Positions 22,884 through 34,987 of a stretch of 64,000 nucleotides of DNA are shown here, piece after piece. How positions within the stretch are numbered: the first letter of the stretch is position 1; each line of letters opens with the position of its first letter. Origin of the DNA: Cavenderia fasciculata (taxonomy: Eukaryota; Evosea; Eumycetozoa; Acytosteliales; Cavenderiaceae); assembly GCF_000203815.1 (NCBI RefSeq), contig NW_004457644.1:310001-374000 (forward strand), read 5' to 3'. The position numbers were made by a program, and so were the translations under genes. Below the pieces are notes generated by a model. The model made no database searches. It had not been told where the DNA came from and saw only the letters and a program-made list of their open reading frames with translations.

Positions 22884-23294
22884 GATTAAAACTTTTATCT
22901 ATATATATATCAACTGATAGATTAAATAATAATAATAATATGTGAGATATTTATAAAATTATATAAAGATAATAATAAATATATTATTGATACTTTTGTT
23001 CAACAAACAAACAAACAAATAATAAATTATACTATCAAAAAATTAAATTAAAAAGGAAAAGGTGAACCAACCTTACCCCCAAATTTAATTACGTGTGTGT
23101 TTGTGCACTCTCTCTGGGAAAAGAGAAAAAGAATAAAATTTAATTAAAAATTTCGGGAATGCTGTCGGCTCTCTTCACACTCGATTTTTATTTTAATTAC
23201 AAGACATCATCATCATTATCCTTTTAAAGAAATAATTTAATTTATTTGTCTGTTTGTTTGTTTTACAAAATATATATGTTTTATTTGATTTTCT
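22884..23294. other. Intergenic
   Basis: AT-rich spacer upstream of the aldehyde dehydrogenase gene and downstream of the Hcp-like gene, both on the minus strand. A GTGTGTGTTTGTGC patch at 23093-23107 and C-runs near 23070-23080 are the only departures from AT-rich sequence. Nothing else seen. Confidence 0.3.
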
Positions 23295-24434
23295 TTATTT
23301 CTTTTCATAACCAACAAATGAACCATCAATAAGTTCAACAGTAAATGGACTGGTAGTTTGGACAAGACCTGATGATTGGAACTCAGCTTCAGTTTCAATT
23401 TCCATGCCTGCAGAGTAGATTGCCTTGATGTCAGAGACTGGCTTGTCGAGTTTGGCGGCAATACCTTCGATGACACCGACTCTGGTGACGGTGGTTGGTG
23501 TAAATTGTTTGACAATGTATGGATTGGACTTGAAGAGGAATTGGTAGGAGACCTCCTTGTTGGGGGATGGCACTTCATACTCGGAGAGGATACCCATGTC
23601 CTTGAGCATCTTGATGCCTGCTTGATCGTTTTCGGCCAACATACGACTCTTGGTAATCTCGACCAACGACTTTGCACCGCTGAGGATGGTTCTCGAGCCA
23701 GTCGATGTCTCTGAGTTCCACTTGGAGATGGTCTTTTTGATCACGTCACCATTCTCCAAGTTGAATTCGTATACCTTGTAGACCAAGTCAATTGGCTTGA
23801 GCGAGAGGGTCTCTACCGGCTTGCCACCAGATCCTCCACTGACCGACTGATTGGTGATAAATGCACTTGTGCATTCATACTCTGTCACGCTCATCTTCAT
23901 ATCCTTCTTATTAATCTTTAATTGTGTTCTCAAAATAACATTTGGAATTGGTTCATTCTTTAAACAAAAGTAATTAAGTACTGGTGATAAATCATCAACA
24001 AATCTTGTTGCAGACTATAATAAAAAAAAAAAGAAAAGAAAAGAATAGGTTAGATTAATGTGAATCATTTCATTCATTCCATCCATATTTGATTATCATC
24101 TTACAAATTCACCAATATGGACTTGTTGTTGACCAGCACCAGCATTATCAGAATAGGCTACGTTGTGACTAAAGGACATGACGCTTGCCCACATTGGTGC
24201 GGGGGTGATGACTTCAGCAAACTTCTTGCTGTGTTTGTCATTGTTGTTGCCACCTCTGCCGTATCTGCCACCATATGGGTTGGCGTTGGGATCTTCAACC
24301 TCTATTGGGAGATCGAGGGCTTTGAAGGCCTGGATGATCGTGTCTTTGGTGTTTTCAATGTTTGGTATCGAATAGTTTTCACTCTTGACATCAACATCGA
24401 GTGGTAAGTAAAGTGATAATTCTATATTAATCAT
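23295..24434 (-). CDS. Protein with a type VI secretion Hcp-like domain
   Basis: Two exons, 24434-24105 and 24014-23295 (intron 24104-24015, GTAAGA...TTATAG, phase 0), give 349 residues. Residues of about 80-195 follow the order of motifs of the bacterial Hcp tube protein: a W.SVMSFS strand (Hcp W-x-x-I-x-S-F-S-W), QQVHIGEF/SATRFVDDLSPVL (Hcp GKV.F.D......DKSSP.L), a NEPIPNVIL strand (Hcp GKHI.KV.L), TEYECTSAFITNQSVSGGSGG (Hcp Y..I.LEDVLVSSV..SGSGG) and VETLSLKPIDLVYKVYEF (Hcp TESVSLNF.KIE..Y). An Hcp-like KKTISKWNSET tail follows. The first 75 residues contain a Gly/Asn linker (NPYGGRYGRGG). The last 150 residues are unrecognised. No signal peptide. A ring-forming beta-barrel is a fair fold inference; the role is unknown. 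The intron and AT-rich flanks argue for a resident nuclear gene and against contamination. Confidence 0.75.
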
Positions 24435-26136
24435 TGTTTATATATTTGAGAACTGAGAATGGTAAAGATATTATATTATATACAAGTTGTTTTTGAAAAA
24501 ATTAGATAGAGATAGATTATATGTACAAAAATACAAATATAGTAAATTAAAGATTAAAAGATTGGTTTAAAGAAGAAAGGAGAGAGAGGTAGACGACGAT
24601 GATGTCTTTCTGTATTGTTTTTAGCTTATGATTAGTTTCTAAAAGCTATGACGGCAGAGCCTTGAGGTAAATTGAAAAAAAATCAGAATTGAAAATATCT
24701 TTTGACCTAAAAATATCCATTAAAGAAGAAATATTTCAAAATAGGTAGTTTTTAATTTATTTGTCGAAATAGTAATAATATAATAATAATATTCTCTCTC
24801 TGAGTTAGTTTAGATTAATAGTTTAGAATCTTTTTTTTTAATACTTTAGGTTTTTGAGGATAAAGAATGATGATACTATACTCAATAATAGCCCAAATTT
24901 AGAAGTCCCCCGAAGGGTGGTCGGGGAAACCACGGCACAAAAGAATGAAACCCGTTGATTGATCAATAGTTTATGAATAGTTAGATTTTTAATGAAGGGG
25001 AAAGATAGCGCTAGATTCGGGATGAATCAATCCTCATTTGCCTTGAGATCAAACAAAATAAAATGTTAAGCCCTTAGAAAGATAAAAAATCATTTCATAC
25101 ATATAATAGATAGATATAGATATAGATAGTAAAGTAAGAGAATTATTTTGTTTTTAATTTTATTTTTTCAGAGACAGACTATTGCAACAAGACACTTAAT
25201 CTCGACGTAAATGTATTCTCCGATGGCGAGAGATTTGTTGAAGGGACATGACTAGCTTCCCATCTGGGACCCAGACATCTTATTTTACATACATCACTAT
25301 AGCTCATAGACCAGACTACCTATGGTACCATCAAAGGATGGGATGAGGGGGTGCGTCTATAAATCAACTATCCAATTAAATTGATTTAAATCAAATATTT
25401 CACACACAAATTACACACTATAATACCCCCACTCCAATGCAAATCTAACAACCCAAACCCATCCTCTTGTTTTATTATTATCATCATATCTTGTTTTACC
25501 ATTAGACAAATATATATTATATTTATTATTATTACTATTTGCTGTATGTATCTTATATTATAATATGTGGGTTTGGTTGAGGGATGATGAAAGAATTCTT
25601 TTAATTCGAACAGACAGATTCGATTTATTTTAAATGATAAAAAAAGAAAAAATTAATATTAATTTGCAGCAAGGTTATAGAAGGTGTGTGAACCTGCTGT
25701 CCATTCATACAGATATCTATCACGCACACCTCATATACACATACATACATCATACAAATACATATATTTAAATTATTATTATAAGATTTAAGGAATTAGA
25801 GTTGATTGAATTACTATTCCCTCTCCTCTCCTCTCTTCTCATTACACATAATCCCTCACCTACTAGCAAGTGCCAACAACAATCATTCATCACATCTATT
25901 TTATTTAACCTTACCAACCTACCTACCTACACATTCATCTCTATCATACAAAGTGTAGTCTTTGCATTGTAAATAATATCTTTTATTCATTCTTTCTTTT
26001 TCTCTTTCCTCATATAGTACTCTTCTCCTTTTATATATATATATATATCTCTCTCTTTTTTTTTGAATAGTTTTATAAATAAGATTTATAGTAGTAACAA
26101 TAACAACAGGCGCGCGTATATACACATCATAAAGAA
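24435..26136. other. Intergenic, 1.7 kb, divergent promoters
   Basis: Spacer between the Hcp-like gene (-) and the ArfGAP gene (+). Mostly AT-rich. It contains a compact G+C-rich segment with overlapping inverted repeats (24905-24936), a second less AT-rich stretch (about 25165-25360), a C/T-rich tract at 25818-25840, and a TATA run before the ArfGAP start. No reading frame could be supported. Either less AT-rich segment could be a transcribed non-coding RNA, but neither matched a class I know. Confidence 0.35.
24905..24936. repeat. G+C-rich overlapping inverted repeats
   Basis: In an AT-rich spacer, CCCCGA (24908-24913) can pair with TCGGGG (24921-24926). GTGGT, inside that loop, can pair with ACCAC (24929-24933) beyond the stem, which is a pseudoknot-like arrangement. 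Local structure only; no RNA family assigned. Confidence 0.4.
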
Positions 26137-27209
<1,073 letters not shown>

Positions 27210-27623
27210 AGAAATGGAAACAACAAAAAGTAAGAAGAAGAAGAAGAAAAAAAAAGAACCAACTAGAAAACTATTTATTTATTTATCGACAATGGGACAA
27301 ATGTATATCCGCTCTTCAAATCTCTTTTTTTTTTTTTTCTGTAATATATAATAATTTTTTACCCAAATAAAAGAAACAAAAGAATGGATAGCTATCATCA
27401 CAATCTAAATTTATTTGTACAAAAAATTACAATATTATATATCTCTAAAAATTTATTGCGCGATTAATTAATTATTTCCATTTTTTTGATTAATTAGATA
27501 AACCATCTCTTGGTAAATCCAAAAAAAAAAAAATGTAATGATACATGTTTGATGTGATTCTGATTCTTCTTTCTTCTTTCTTCTTGTTCTTTTTCCCAAA
27601 ATAATAATAATAAATATATTTTT
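27210..27623. other. Intergenic between convergent genes
   Basis: Shared 3' region of the ArfGAP (+) and DHHC (-) genes. Poly-T and poly-A tracts and a purine repeat (27228-27255). Nothing else seen; presumably the termination regions. Confidence 0.35.
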
Positions 27624-28589
27624 TTATACACTTTCCAATGGATCGAATTTCTTAACTTCCCGTCTTTGTAATGTTGGTGCTGCAAACATCCACCATTTAC
27701 CTCCAGTATTAAAAAATTCGTGAAAGTTTTCTTTAAATCCCAAATCAAATGGATTAATATATTTCTCTCCTCTTGCTTGTGCTCTTTTAACTTGTGTTCT
27801 ATTATGTAAAAATTCTAGAAATAAAAGAAAATAAAAAGATTAATAAATATTCCATTCTCTATTTGTTTTCTTTTCTTTTTTTCTATTCTATTCTTCTTTA
27901 CCAATTGTAGTTTGATTTGATAAAATTAAATAAAGTTGCCAAAACATTAAGGCACCCAATGCAATGGATACAGTTAGAGTGAGGACAAAAGACATGAGTA
28001 CGGTGAATGGAATACCACGTTGACCAAATACATGTGAATAGGAATGATAGCTGACATAGATGCAACACACCCACATGTAGATGAGGAACAACATGAAATA
28101 GCGATGGTTACGTAGTCCAACGCAATTGTTGACCCACGGACAATGATGGTCCATTCTGAGAACACACGATCCACAGAGACTGCAGTGATGTGCACGTTCA
28201 ATCTTGGGTAGTCGACATGTGATACAAAACTTTGAGAAACCTTCGCTACGTTTGATTTGTTTGATGGCTGCAAACTCGTCCAATTGTTGTTCGTTATAGT
28301 CTGAACGACTGGGACAATAGCCAGGCGGAGTGATAATAGTCATTATATAGTTGAATACGAGGTTAAATAAGAGTGCCAGTGAAACGAGTAGATGCAGTGT
28401 CGCTGCAAACTGGTTTCCTTCGGTGGCCATAAGTGCCGGTAGAAACACTGTAAAGTGTGTATGTGCTATAAGAGATATCAATGCCACTGCAAACAATACA
28501 AACAACGGCCCTATACCTTTTAATAGTATAGTCATAAAGTTTTCCAACTTGTCTATAAATGTTGATGAAGAAGAAGAATTCTCTGTCAT
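27624..28589 (-). CDS. DHHC-type protein S-palmitoyltransferase
   Basis: Membrane enzyme that attaches palmitate to cysteines of target proteins, usually at the Golgi, ER or plasma membrane. Two exons, 28589-27902 and 27814-27624 (intron 27901-27815), give about 292 residues. Two N-terminal membrane helices ([15 protein letters not shown] and [17 protein letters not shown]) lead to TPPGYCP. The Cys-rich domain runs [15 protein letters not shown] ... [20 protein letters not shown], with the catalytic Asp-His-His-Cys intact and all zinc cysteines present. Two more helices follow ([16 protein letters not shown] and [20 protein letters not shown]). Splicing completes the TTxE motif as QTTIEF, which confirms the intron. 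The tail has the PFDLG/NPF-type motif and a WWMF segment, as in many family members. Four predicted membrane spans with the catalytic loop in the cytosol. Confidence 0.93.
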
Positions 28590-30864
28590 CTTTTAAATAT
28601 GAAAGAAGGTGTATATATATATACACTAGTGTGACTTGTTGTATATATATATTAAAGTAAAAAGTTGAGAGAGTTGTACTAACAAGTAGTGTGGTCGGTC
28701 TCGTCTTCCTTTCTTCCTTGATGTGAAAAAGAGATAGAATAGATCTGGTGAAGTAGATATGATTATTATTGAATAGGGAAGATAATCGTTACAAAAGAGA
28801 GATATAGAGAGATATAGAGATTTATACAACAACAACCGATAGATAGACAAGATAAGATAGAATTAAAAGTTCAGTGAGAGTTAATTTAATTTAAAATTTT
28901 TATTTTATAAAACTATTTTTACTTCCTCAAAGAAGAGTCATGAAGTTAGTATATTTTAAACTCTTCACACTGTCTATCTTTCTTTACTTTAGTTATCTTT
29001 TTTCAAAGGAATGATATAAGATAAGATAAGAGAACAGCAAACAGAACACACTCACTCTTTTATTTTCATTTGTTTAATTAATATGAATCGAGCTCCTCCC
29101 ACCCGATCAGCTTGTAAGATGAAAAGACAGACGACAACTCAGAATTAGTTTATAAATAATTATTAATTTCTATTTTTAAGAACAAAGAAACCAAATTCTA
29201 TTTTCGTTCGTTGTATTGTAATAATGTTAATATCACCATATTACATTAATATTATTGGTGAAATTCAATCAAATCGACTCGTTTCGTCGTTTAGTTGTAT
29301 TATTATTAATACTCAAGAGTTGCTAGTTTCAATCTTTCTATTTTCGTGTTGGCAACACGTTTTATCAAATTATCATAATTGTCAAGCACATTCCTATGAA
29401 GAGAGCGGCCATGTTCGATATTGACTATTGACTTTGGGATCATAGTCGCCCTTCACTTCCTTTGGATGAGATTAGAGGTTGAAAACGAATGATTTTGCGT
29501 GAAGCGAGAGATAAAAAAAGAGGTGATTTCATTGCAGATTGTGATCTGATTGTTCACGAGATTGAGATATTGTCGTTCTACGGTTTATCGTTGTCTAATT
29601 AGGTTCCCTTCCTTCCTATTGACTTGTCTACGCAAGCAAGCAAAGTAAACAAAGCGAATTAATAAGCGAGACAAACAAAAAGAGAGAGAGGAGAAGATGA
29701 TGTACGATTGCTATAAAAGATGTTAAAGCAACACACACTCTTAAAACAGCTTTACTCTTACAACCTAAAAGATACAAAAGAGATATAATACACACACACA
29801 CAGATTTATAATTATAGATATAATAATACTATTAAAAAAGTAAGTAACTTACTATAATAACCCTCTTTGTACCTAACCCCCTTGACCACCCTCACATCAC
29901 CCCCTATTCTACTACTTTTTCTTAAACGGCACTGGATGGAATAAGTCCTTGTTCTCTTTCCTCTCTTTACAAAATTTTTATTGATATCTATCAACATCGT
30001 CGGTCTTTGAAAAGCAATTGAAACACCACTCAATTTGAATGATTGTCACCAATCATCGATTCGATTGATACCATCGCAAGTTGATTTTTGTGGTTATGTT
30101 TGTTTGTGTTCTATTTTTTTACATCACCCCCATTCACACTTCACAACAACCCCCCAATCAAATCAAAACAATCAAATCCCACCACCCACACACAACAAAT
30201 CCCACTAAACCAAAACAAATCATGCTATGGTTTCGTCAGAGTTGTGTGAGGCAGCAAGAATGAAAAAAAAATGTAACGGAACTTTTTTTGGGGGCTGCCA
30301 ATTGATTGAAATTGTATTTTTAGTAACAACCACCTATTTATCTTGACCCGGATCGAGGGACAGGCACCTACTACTTTCATTTGAACTTGACTGTTTATGG
30401 CTCTATGGAGGCTCAAAACACCCAAGAATATAACTTGTCAAGTGAAAATAGAGTTCGTCTATATTATTAGACATTGCGAGGGGTTGATTTATTTATAAAT
30501 ACCACAAACAACAAAAAGATAGAGAGGAAATAGAGTAAGAAGAAACACACACACAAGCCGAGCCACCAACGAATTCTTATTTAACATTCAAGTGGACTTT
30601 TAAATTTTTCATCATCAACAGATAGACACATACAAATAATACACACACAATATCATCATCATCAACAAACACACAGACAATTAAATAATATAATTTTTTA
30701 CAAAGAGATACCAAAAAAAGATATTTCAATTAACTAATTTTATTTTTTTCATTAAAATAATATAAATATATAAATCTCTACAGTCAGTCAATCAATCAAT
30801 ATATATATATATATAAATATAATACTACTATATAATATTACTCATACAATAATAATAATAAGAA
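28590..30864. other. Intergenic, 2.3 kb, divergent promoters
   Basis: The longest spacer in the window, between the DHHC gene (-) and an unknown gene (+). It has AT-rich sequence with less AT-rich patches at about 29390-29660 and 29870-30070, C-rich and CA-rich stretches at 30120-30210, and CACACA runs near 29790 and 30545. A 37-codon frame (29489-29602, MILREARDKKRGDF) and a 66-codon frame (29224-29424) exist but have no further support. No RNA gene was recognised. The long CA/C-rich zone is typical of strong dictyostelid promoters. Confidence 0.35.
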
Positions 30865-31729
30865 ATGGATGTCAAGGATTTAATTAATAGAACCCCAGCC
30901 AACTTGGTAACTGTCACCAGCATGATCAAGAATTGCAAGTTGTTCAGTGACGATCTTTCCGTTGCCGCTGAATCTACTAGTTTGTCTTCAAGAATCGTTA
31001 AAAAGATTAATAATACCCGTGAAAATATCATCTACCTTTGGGAAAGATTAGAAACTTATTCAACTTCATTGTCTGCCTTTGCTGAAGATCTTAAGGGTAA
31101 ATTTTTAAATAATTATTTCTTTTTTACAAAAATACAATGAAACTAATTATTTTATTATTTTTTTTTCTTTCCTAGGATATACAATTAGCTCTGAACAAAC
31201 GAATACTCCACAAGCCATTCAAGTAGCTCAAACTTTATATGAAGCTGGTAAGGATATGGAAAGATTATACAAGTCGGTATTGGGTGATCTTGCCTACCTC
31301 CTCAAATCACTCCACAAGGAATCACAACATGTCGAAGAGTTACTCCCAACTCTCAAGACCAGCATTGGTAAGAGTGTTTTGGGTGTTGGTATCATTGTCT
31401 TGACTGCTGGTTTGGCCGCATCTGATGTCGTTCCAAGAGTATTCAAGCCATATGCTTACAAGAAGAGATTAAATAGTATGTTCAAATATATATATTTAAT
31501 TCTTTCTTTAAATTTAATATCTAATTAATTTTTTGTTTTATTTTTCTTTTTAGGAATGAACAAGTTAATTCCATACATTGAAAAGTTCACCAATGAATTA
31601 AAGGAATTAAAATCTACCCTTGTTGTATCTGGACCAATCGTCTGTGAATTCCTCAAGGATATGGGTCAAAATCCAACTCCAGTCCGTGCCGGTGGTGTTA
31701 GTTTTAATTTAACTCCAATGGAAGTTTAA
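30865..31729 (+). CDS. Unrecognised helical protein with one hydrophobic segment
   Basis: Product not recognised. Exons 30865-31096, 31176-31475 and 31554-31729 (introns 31097-31175 and 31476-31553), all GT..AG and in frame, give about 235 residues. The protein is almost wholly helical: SMIKNCKLFSDDLSVAAES, then a charged coiled-coil-like region (RIVKKINNTRENIIYLWERLE) and LLKSLHKESQHVEELLPTL. One hydrophobic stretch follows, GKSVLGVGIIVLTAGLAASDVV (in exon 2), long enough to span a membrane or to act as an inserting hairpin. The spliced C-terminus (YIEKFTNELKELKSTLVV) is again amphipathic. Low use of rare codons and a long CA-rich upstream region suggest high expression; that is inference. 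Confidence 0.7.
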
Positions 31730-32289
31730 ATGGTTTCCAAACAACTATCTCTTTCTCTCAAACATTTCAAACCATCATTTAATTTTATCATGGTTTTTTT
31801 TCCCAACCTTTTTTTTTTTGATTACAAAAAATAATAATAATAATATATATACAAAACTCCTAGGATTATAATAACTTTTAGACACAACTAACATACAACT
31901 ATACAACTCAACCAAACTACACTACACTACACTACACCTCTCTCCTCGACCACGCCAATCAAATAATAATAATCACCAAAAACAATAACAACAATTTTAA
32001 ATAATATTTCACAACTCCAATCAATCAATCAATCAATCAATTTCAATCAAATACAATACACAAAATAATAGTTTCAAGACTAAACTATTTTAATATTAAA
32101 ATAACGTCCAAGCAATCAGATCATCGACCACTCAACAACAACAACATTTGTTATTTAAATTTAAATCAAACAAATAAAAAAGCTGTACAAATAATTCATT
32201 TTTTTTTCGAACCTACTCGATACTGTAGTCCACTCTTCTTTCTTTCTTTTTAAAATACATTCATTTTCTTTATTATTTATACATTTGAT
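31730..32289. other. Intergenic between convergent genes
   Basis: AT-rich 3' flank with CTACA (31915-31938) and AATC (32020-32040) simple repeats. No gene or RNA seen. Confidence 0.3.
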
Positions 32290-32847
32290 TTAAATGGATG
32301 AAGTTGGTGATAATGGTTTAAAAAAATCTTCTTTGTGATAGTAGGTTGTCAATTCGGTAACATCTTTTAAAATAGAATCAAAAGAACCCAATGACAATCG
32401 AACTATATTATTTTGTGGGTCAGTGTATTCAATGTGACGGTCTTGGATATTAATAGTTTGACCATCAAAAGTAACCTTGCTAATGATGAGATCGTATTCA
32501 CCCATTTTGGTGGTAGAGGCCACAAAGATATTGACAAAAGAGGCAGAGGTACTGGTGAAAAAGGTTGAGAGTTTACCAGGAGTGATTGCCTTGGCACCTA
32601 CAACACATGGCTTGGTAAATGCAAATTGTACATCGACACCTACTCCTTTGGTCTCTAGTTTGCCACCAGCCTTGACAGCCTTTCTTGAATTTGGGTCTGA
32701 TCTAATCACTACAAAGATTGGGTGTTTTGAGTGGTTATGGATTGCTATGTGGTCAGGCTTTAACATAACTTTATCTTTGATTTTTGATGCAGTTGATTGT
32801 GTCTCTGTTGTATCTTCATCTTGAATTGTTTTTGGAGCTCCTGACAT
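32290..32847 (-). CDS. Unrecognised beta-rich protein, 185 aa
   Basis: Product not recognised. Single exon. The first 30 residues are Thr/Glu/Lys-rich and look disordered. The rest has alternating short hydrophobic strands (DHIAIHNHSKHPIFVVI, VGVDVQFAF, SFVNIFVAS, EYDLIISKVTF, IVRLSLGSF) and reads as a compact beta-sandwich domain, ending in a Pro/Ser tail. No signal peptide or membrane segment. The pattern of a His/Asn-rich first strand then a VVIRSDP edge resembles small lectin- or aegerolysin-like beta proteins, but no diagnostic motif supports naming it. Confidence 0.6.
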   Translation of the reverse strand: MSGAPKTIQDEDTTETQSTASKIKDKVMLKPDHIAIHNHSKHPIFVVIRSDPNSRKAVKAGGKLETKGVGVDVQFAFTKPCVVGAKAITPGKLSTFFTSTSASFVNIFVASTTKMGEYDLIISKVTFDGQTINIQDRHIEYTDPQNNIVRLSLGSFDSILKDVTELTTYYHKEDFFKPLSPTSSI

Positions 32848-33054
32848 ATTTAGAATAAGTGAGAAAGATATAATATAAGTTTATAGTCTCTTTTGATGGA
32901 TGATCATACCCTTTCTCTATGTATCAGCTGCAGAGCAGGACTCCTAAAAAGAATGAATGAAAATCTTTTTTTTTTGATCATAGAAAAGATATTTTTATTG
33001 CTTGTAAGTTCATTGCAATACAAACATGTTGATCATTCAAATATTTTAATAGGT

Positions 33055-34880
33055 ATGGATAGACCAGAACTTCTAGGGAGAGGTTCACAAGGAGAGGTAA
33101 TCAAATGTGCATTAAAGTACTTTGTCAAACAAGAAGGTTCATCTTTTGAAAAGGAACTAGAGTTTTTTAATAAAATAAAGGTATGCATGCATGTAGTACA
33201 ATAATGCTAGATTTCAATTCATATTCATTTGACACATATACACAAACCAAATAGAAAAAAGGAATTAAAGATGATCATATTGTACAATTATATGGAGAAA
33301 CAACATTTACTAAAGATGGTAAGACCTATAAAGGACTGGCAATGGAGTTGGCAGACAAAGGAACACTATTTGATTTTATCAAGGTTGAAAACCCAGACTT
33401 TTCAGGTAAAGACCTACTAGTAATGTTGATAGACATAGCATCGGTCATGGTCAAGTTACACGAAGCCAATTTGATTCATCGTGACATTAAACCATCAAAC
33501 ATTTTAATATTCTCAAATCCATCGTACAATCCAGAGAGTGCTGGTAGTAGTAAACGGTATATTGCAAAGTTGGCAGACTTTGGAACATCAAAGGATAAAA
33601 TACCAAATAGTGAAATGACAAAGGATATAGGTACTAGATATTACAAGGCTCCTGTATGTATAAATTAGAAAATAAAAATATATTTATTTATTTATTTAAT
33701 AAAAATATTTTTTTTACTTTTTTTTTTTTAAAAGGAGATTGGTGGAAATGATTATACATGTAAAGTAGATGTTTATAGTTTCGGAAGGATGTGCCAACTT
33801 GTATTAAATATTGCATTGATGTTTAAACAACCACATGAACATGATGTTATAGTCTTTGAGACTTTGGATTCTTTTGTTCAATTGGTTACAAAGTGTACTC
33901 TGGGAAACCCAGATCATAGACCAACATTTGTTGATATTCACTCTGTTTTGTGTGATATCAAAGATAAACATCTGAAAGAGTTTGGATTGATGATAGATGG
34001 AATGAAAGTGAACAACTTGGCATTGGTCAAAGCAGAAAGTATCAGATGCCACCAAGACATTATTATATTCTTTCAATCATTCAGTAGTATAAAGGTACAA
34101 TCGGGTACAGCAACAACAACAATATCGTACCCCAGTTTCAAAGTTTCCACTGGGTTACTCAAGAATACCCAATGTGGGACATTGATTGTTGTCGATGGTG
34201 CTATGGGATCTGGAAAGAAACACCTAATCCAACATTATCTTGAAGAGAATGTAAAGTCAACCACAACCACAAATCTAGTAGTAGACCAAAGTGTCAGGTC
34301 AACACACTATCACGCAGTTGTTTTTGGTATTGAAGACAAGATTGACATATTATGGCCTACTTTTCAATGGGGACAAAAAGAAAAAGAAGATAGGTATCAA
34401 ACCATTTTAAATGTTTTAGGTGATTCAAGAAGAAGGTTAGTTATAAAATAAAAAAAGAAAAAGAAAAAGTAAAAATAACAACAAATAGAATAGAAACTAA
34501 TCAATTTTAAAATGTTACATTTATTTATTTAATTATTTAGAGTTGCAATACATTTTGGAAAAAAGGAATCATATAGTATGATTAAGAGTTTGGTGATCCC
34601 ATCCAATATTAAAATCATTTTTTCAGCGACTACAGATGATTGTCAAGAATTGGAGATTGGTCCCAACAGAGTAACGATTGGCTTGGACGACCAAGATAAA
34701 TTGGAGTTTGTCAAGAACTATCTTGGACTCAAACAACTATTAGGTGTAGATCTTTCATCCTTTTCGACTCCACAGTTACTTAAAAAGTTATGTGATAGTT
34801 ATAAATTATTTACAAAAAAAAGTATAACTACATTACCATCATATGTAATTACATATTTAAATCAAAATAGAATAGAATAG
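33055..34880 (+). CDS. Protein kinase joined to a P-loop NTPase-like region
   Basis: Four exons: 33055-33180, 33255-33653, 33735-34435 and 34541-34880; about 521 residues. The kinase domain opens with the glycine loop LGRGSQGEV and ALK lysine, has the catalytic loop HRDIKPSNIL, the metal-binding DFG (LADFGTSK), and GTRYYKAPE across the second intron. All key residues are present, and the type is tyrosine-kinase-like. After the kinase (residue of about 260), a P-loop GAMGSGKK (residues 330-337) is preceded by a hydrophobic strand (TLIVVD). A later strand NIKIIFSATTDD resembles the sensor region of STAND/AAA-type NTPases. The frame stays open upstream to 32893, but that part is not kinase-like, so ATG 33055 is preferred. 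The architecture matches the gene at 37157-40067. Confidence 0.8.
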
Positions 34881-34987
34881 TTTTGGAAACTTTTTAATAT
34901 TAAATTGTACAATAAATGGAAACATATATATGTTGATATAATAGGAATAAATTAATAATTGATTAAATAAATAATTATTTAATTTAT

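Noticed and set aside
29224-29424. 66-codon plus-strand frame in the long spacer
   Set aside because: Low, hydrophobic AT-driven composition, no splice signals in keeping with a gene, and no similarity to anything in the window.
32893-33054. N-terminal extension of the kinase/NTPase gene from ATG 32893
   Set aside because: Not kinase-like. The glycine loop starts nine residues after ATG 33055. A GTAAGT...TAG pair inside this stretch would break the frame if spliced, so it reads as leader.
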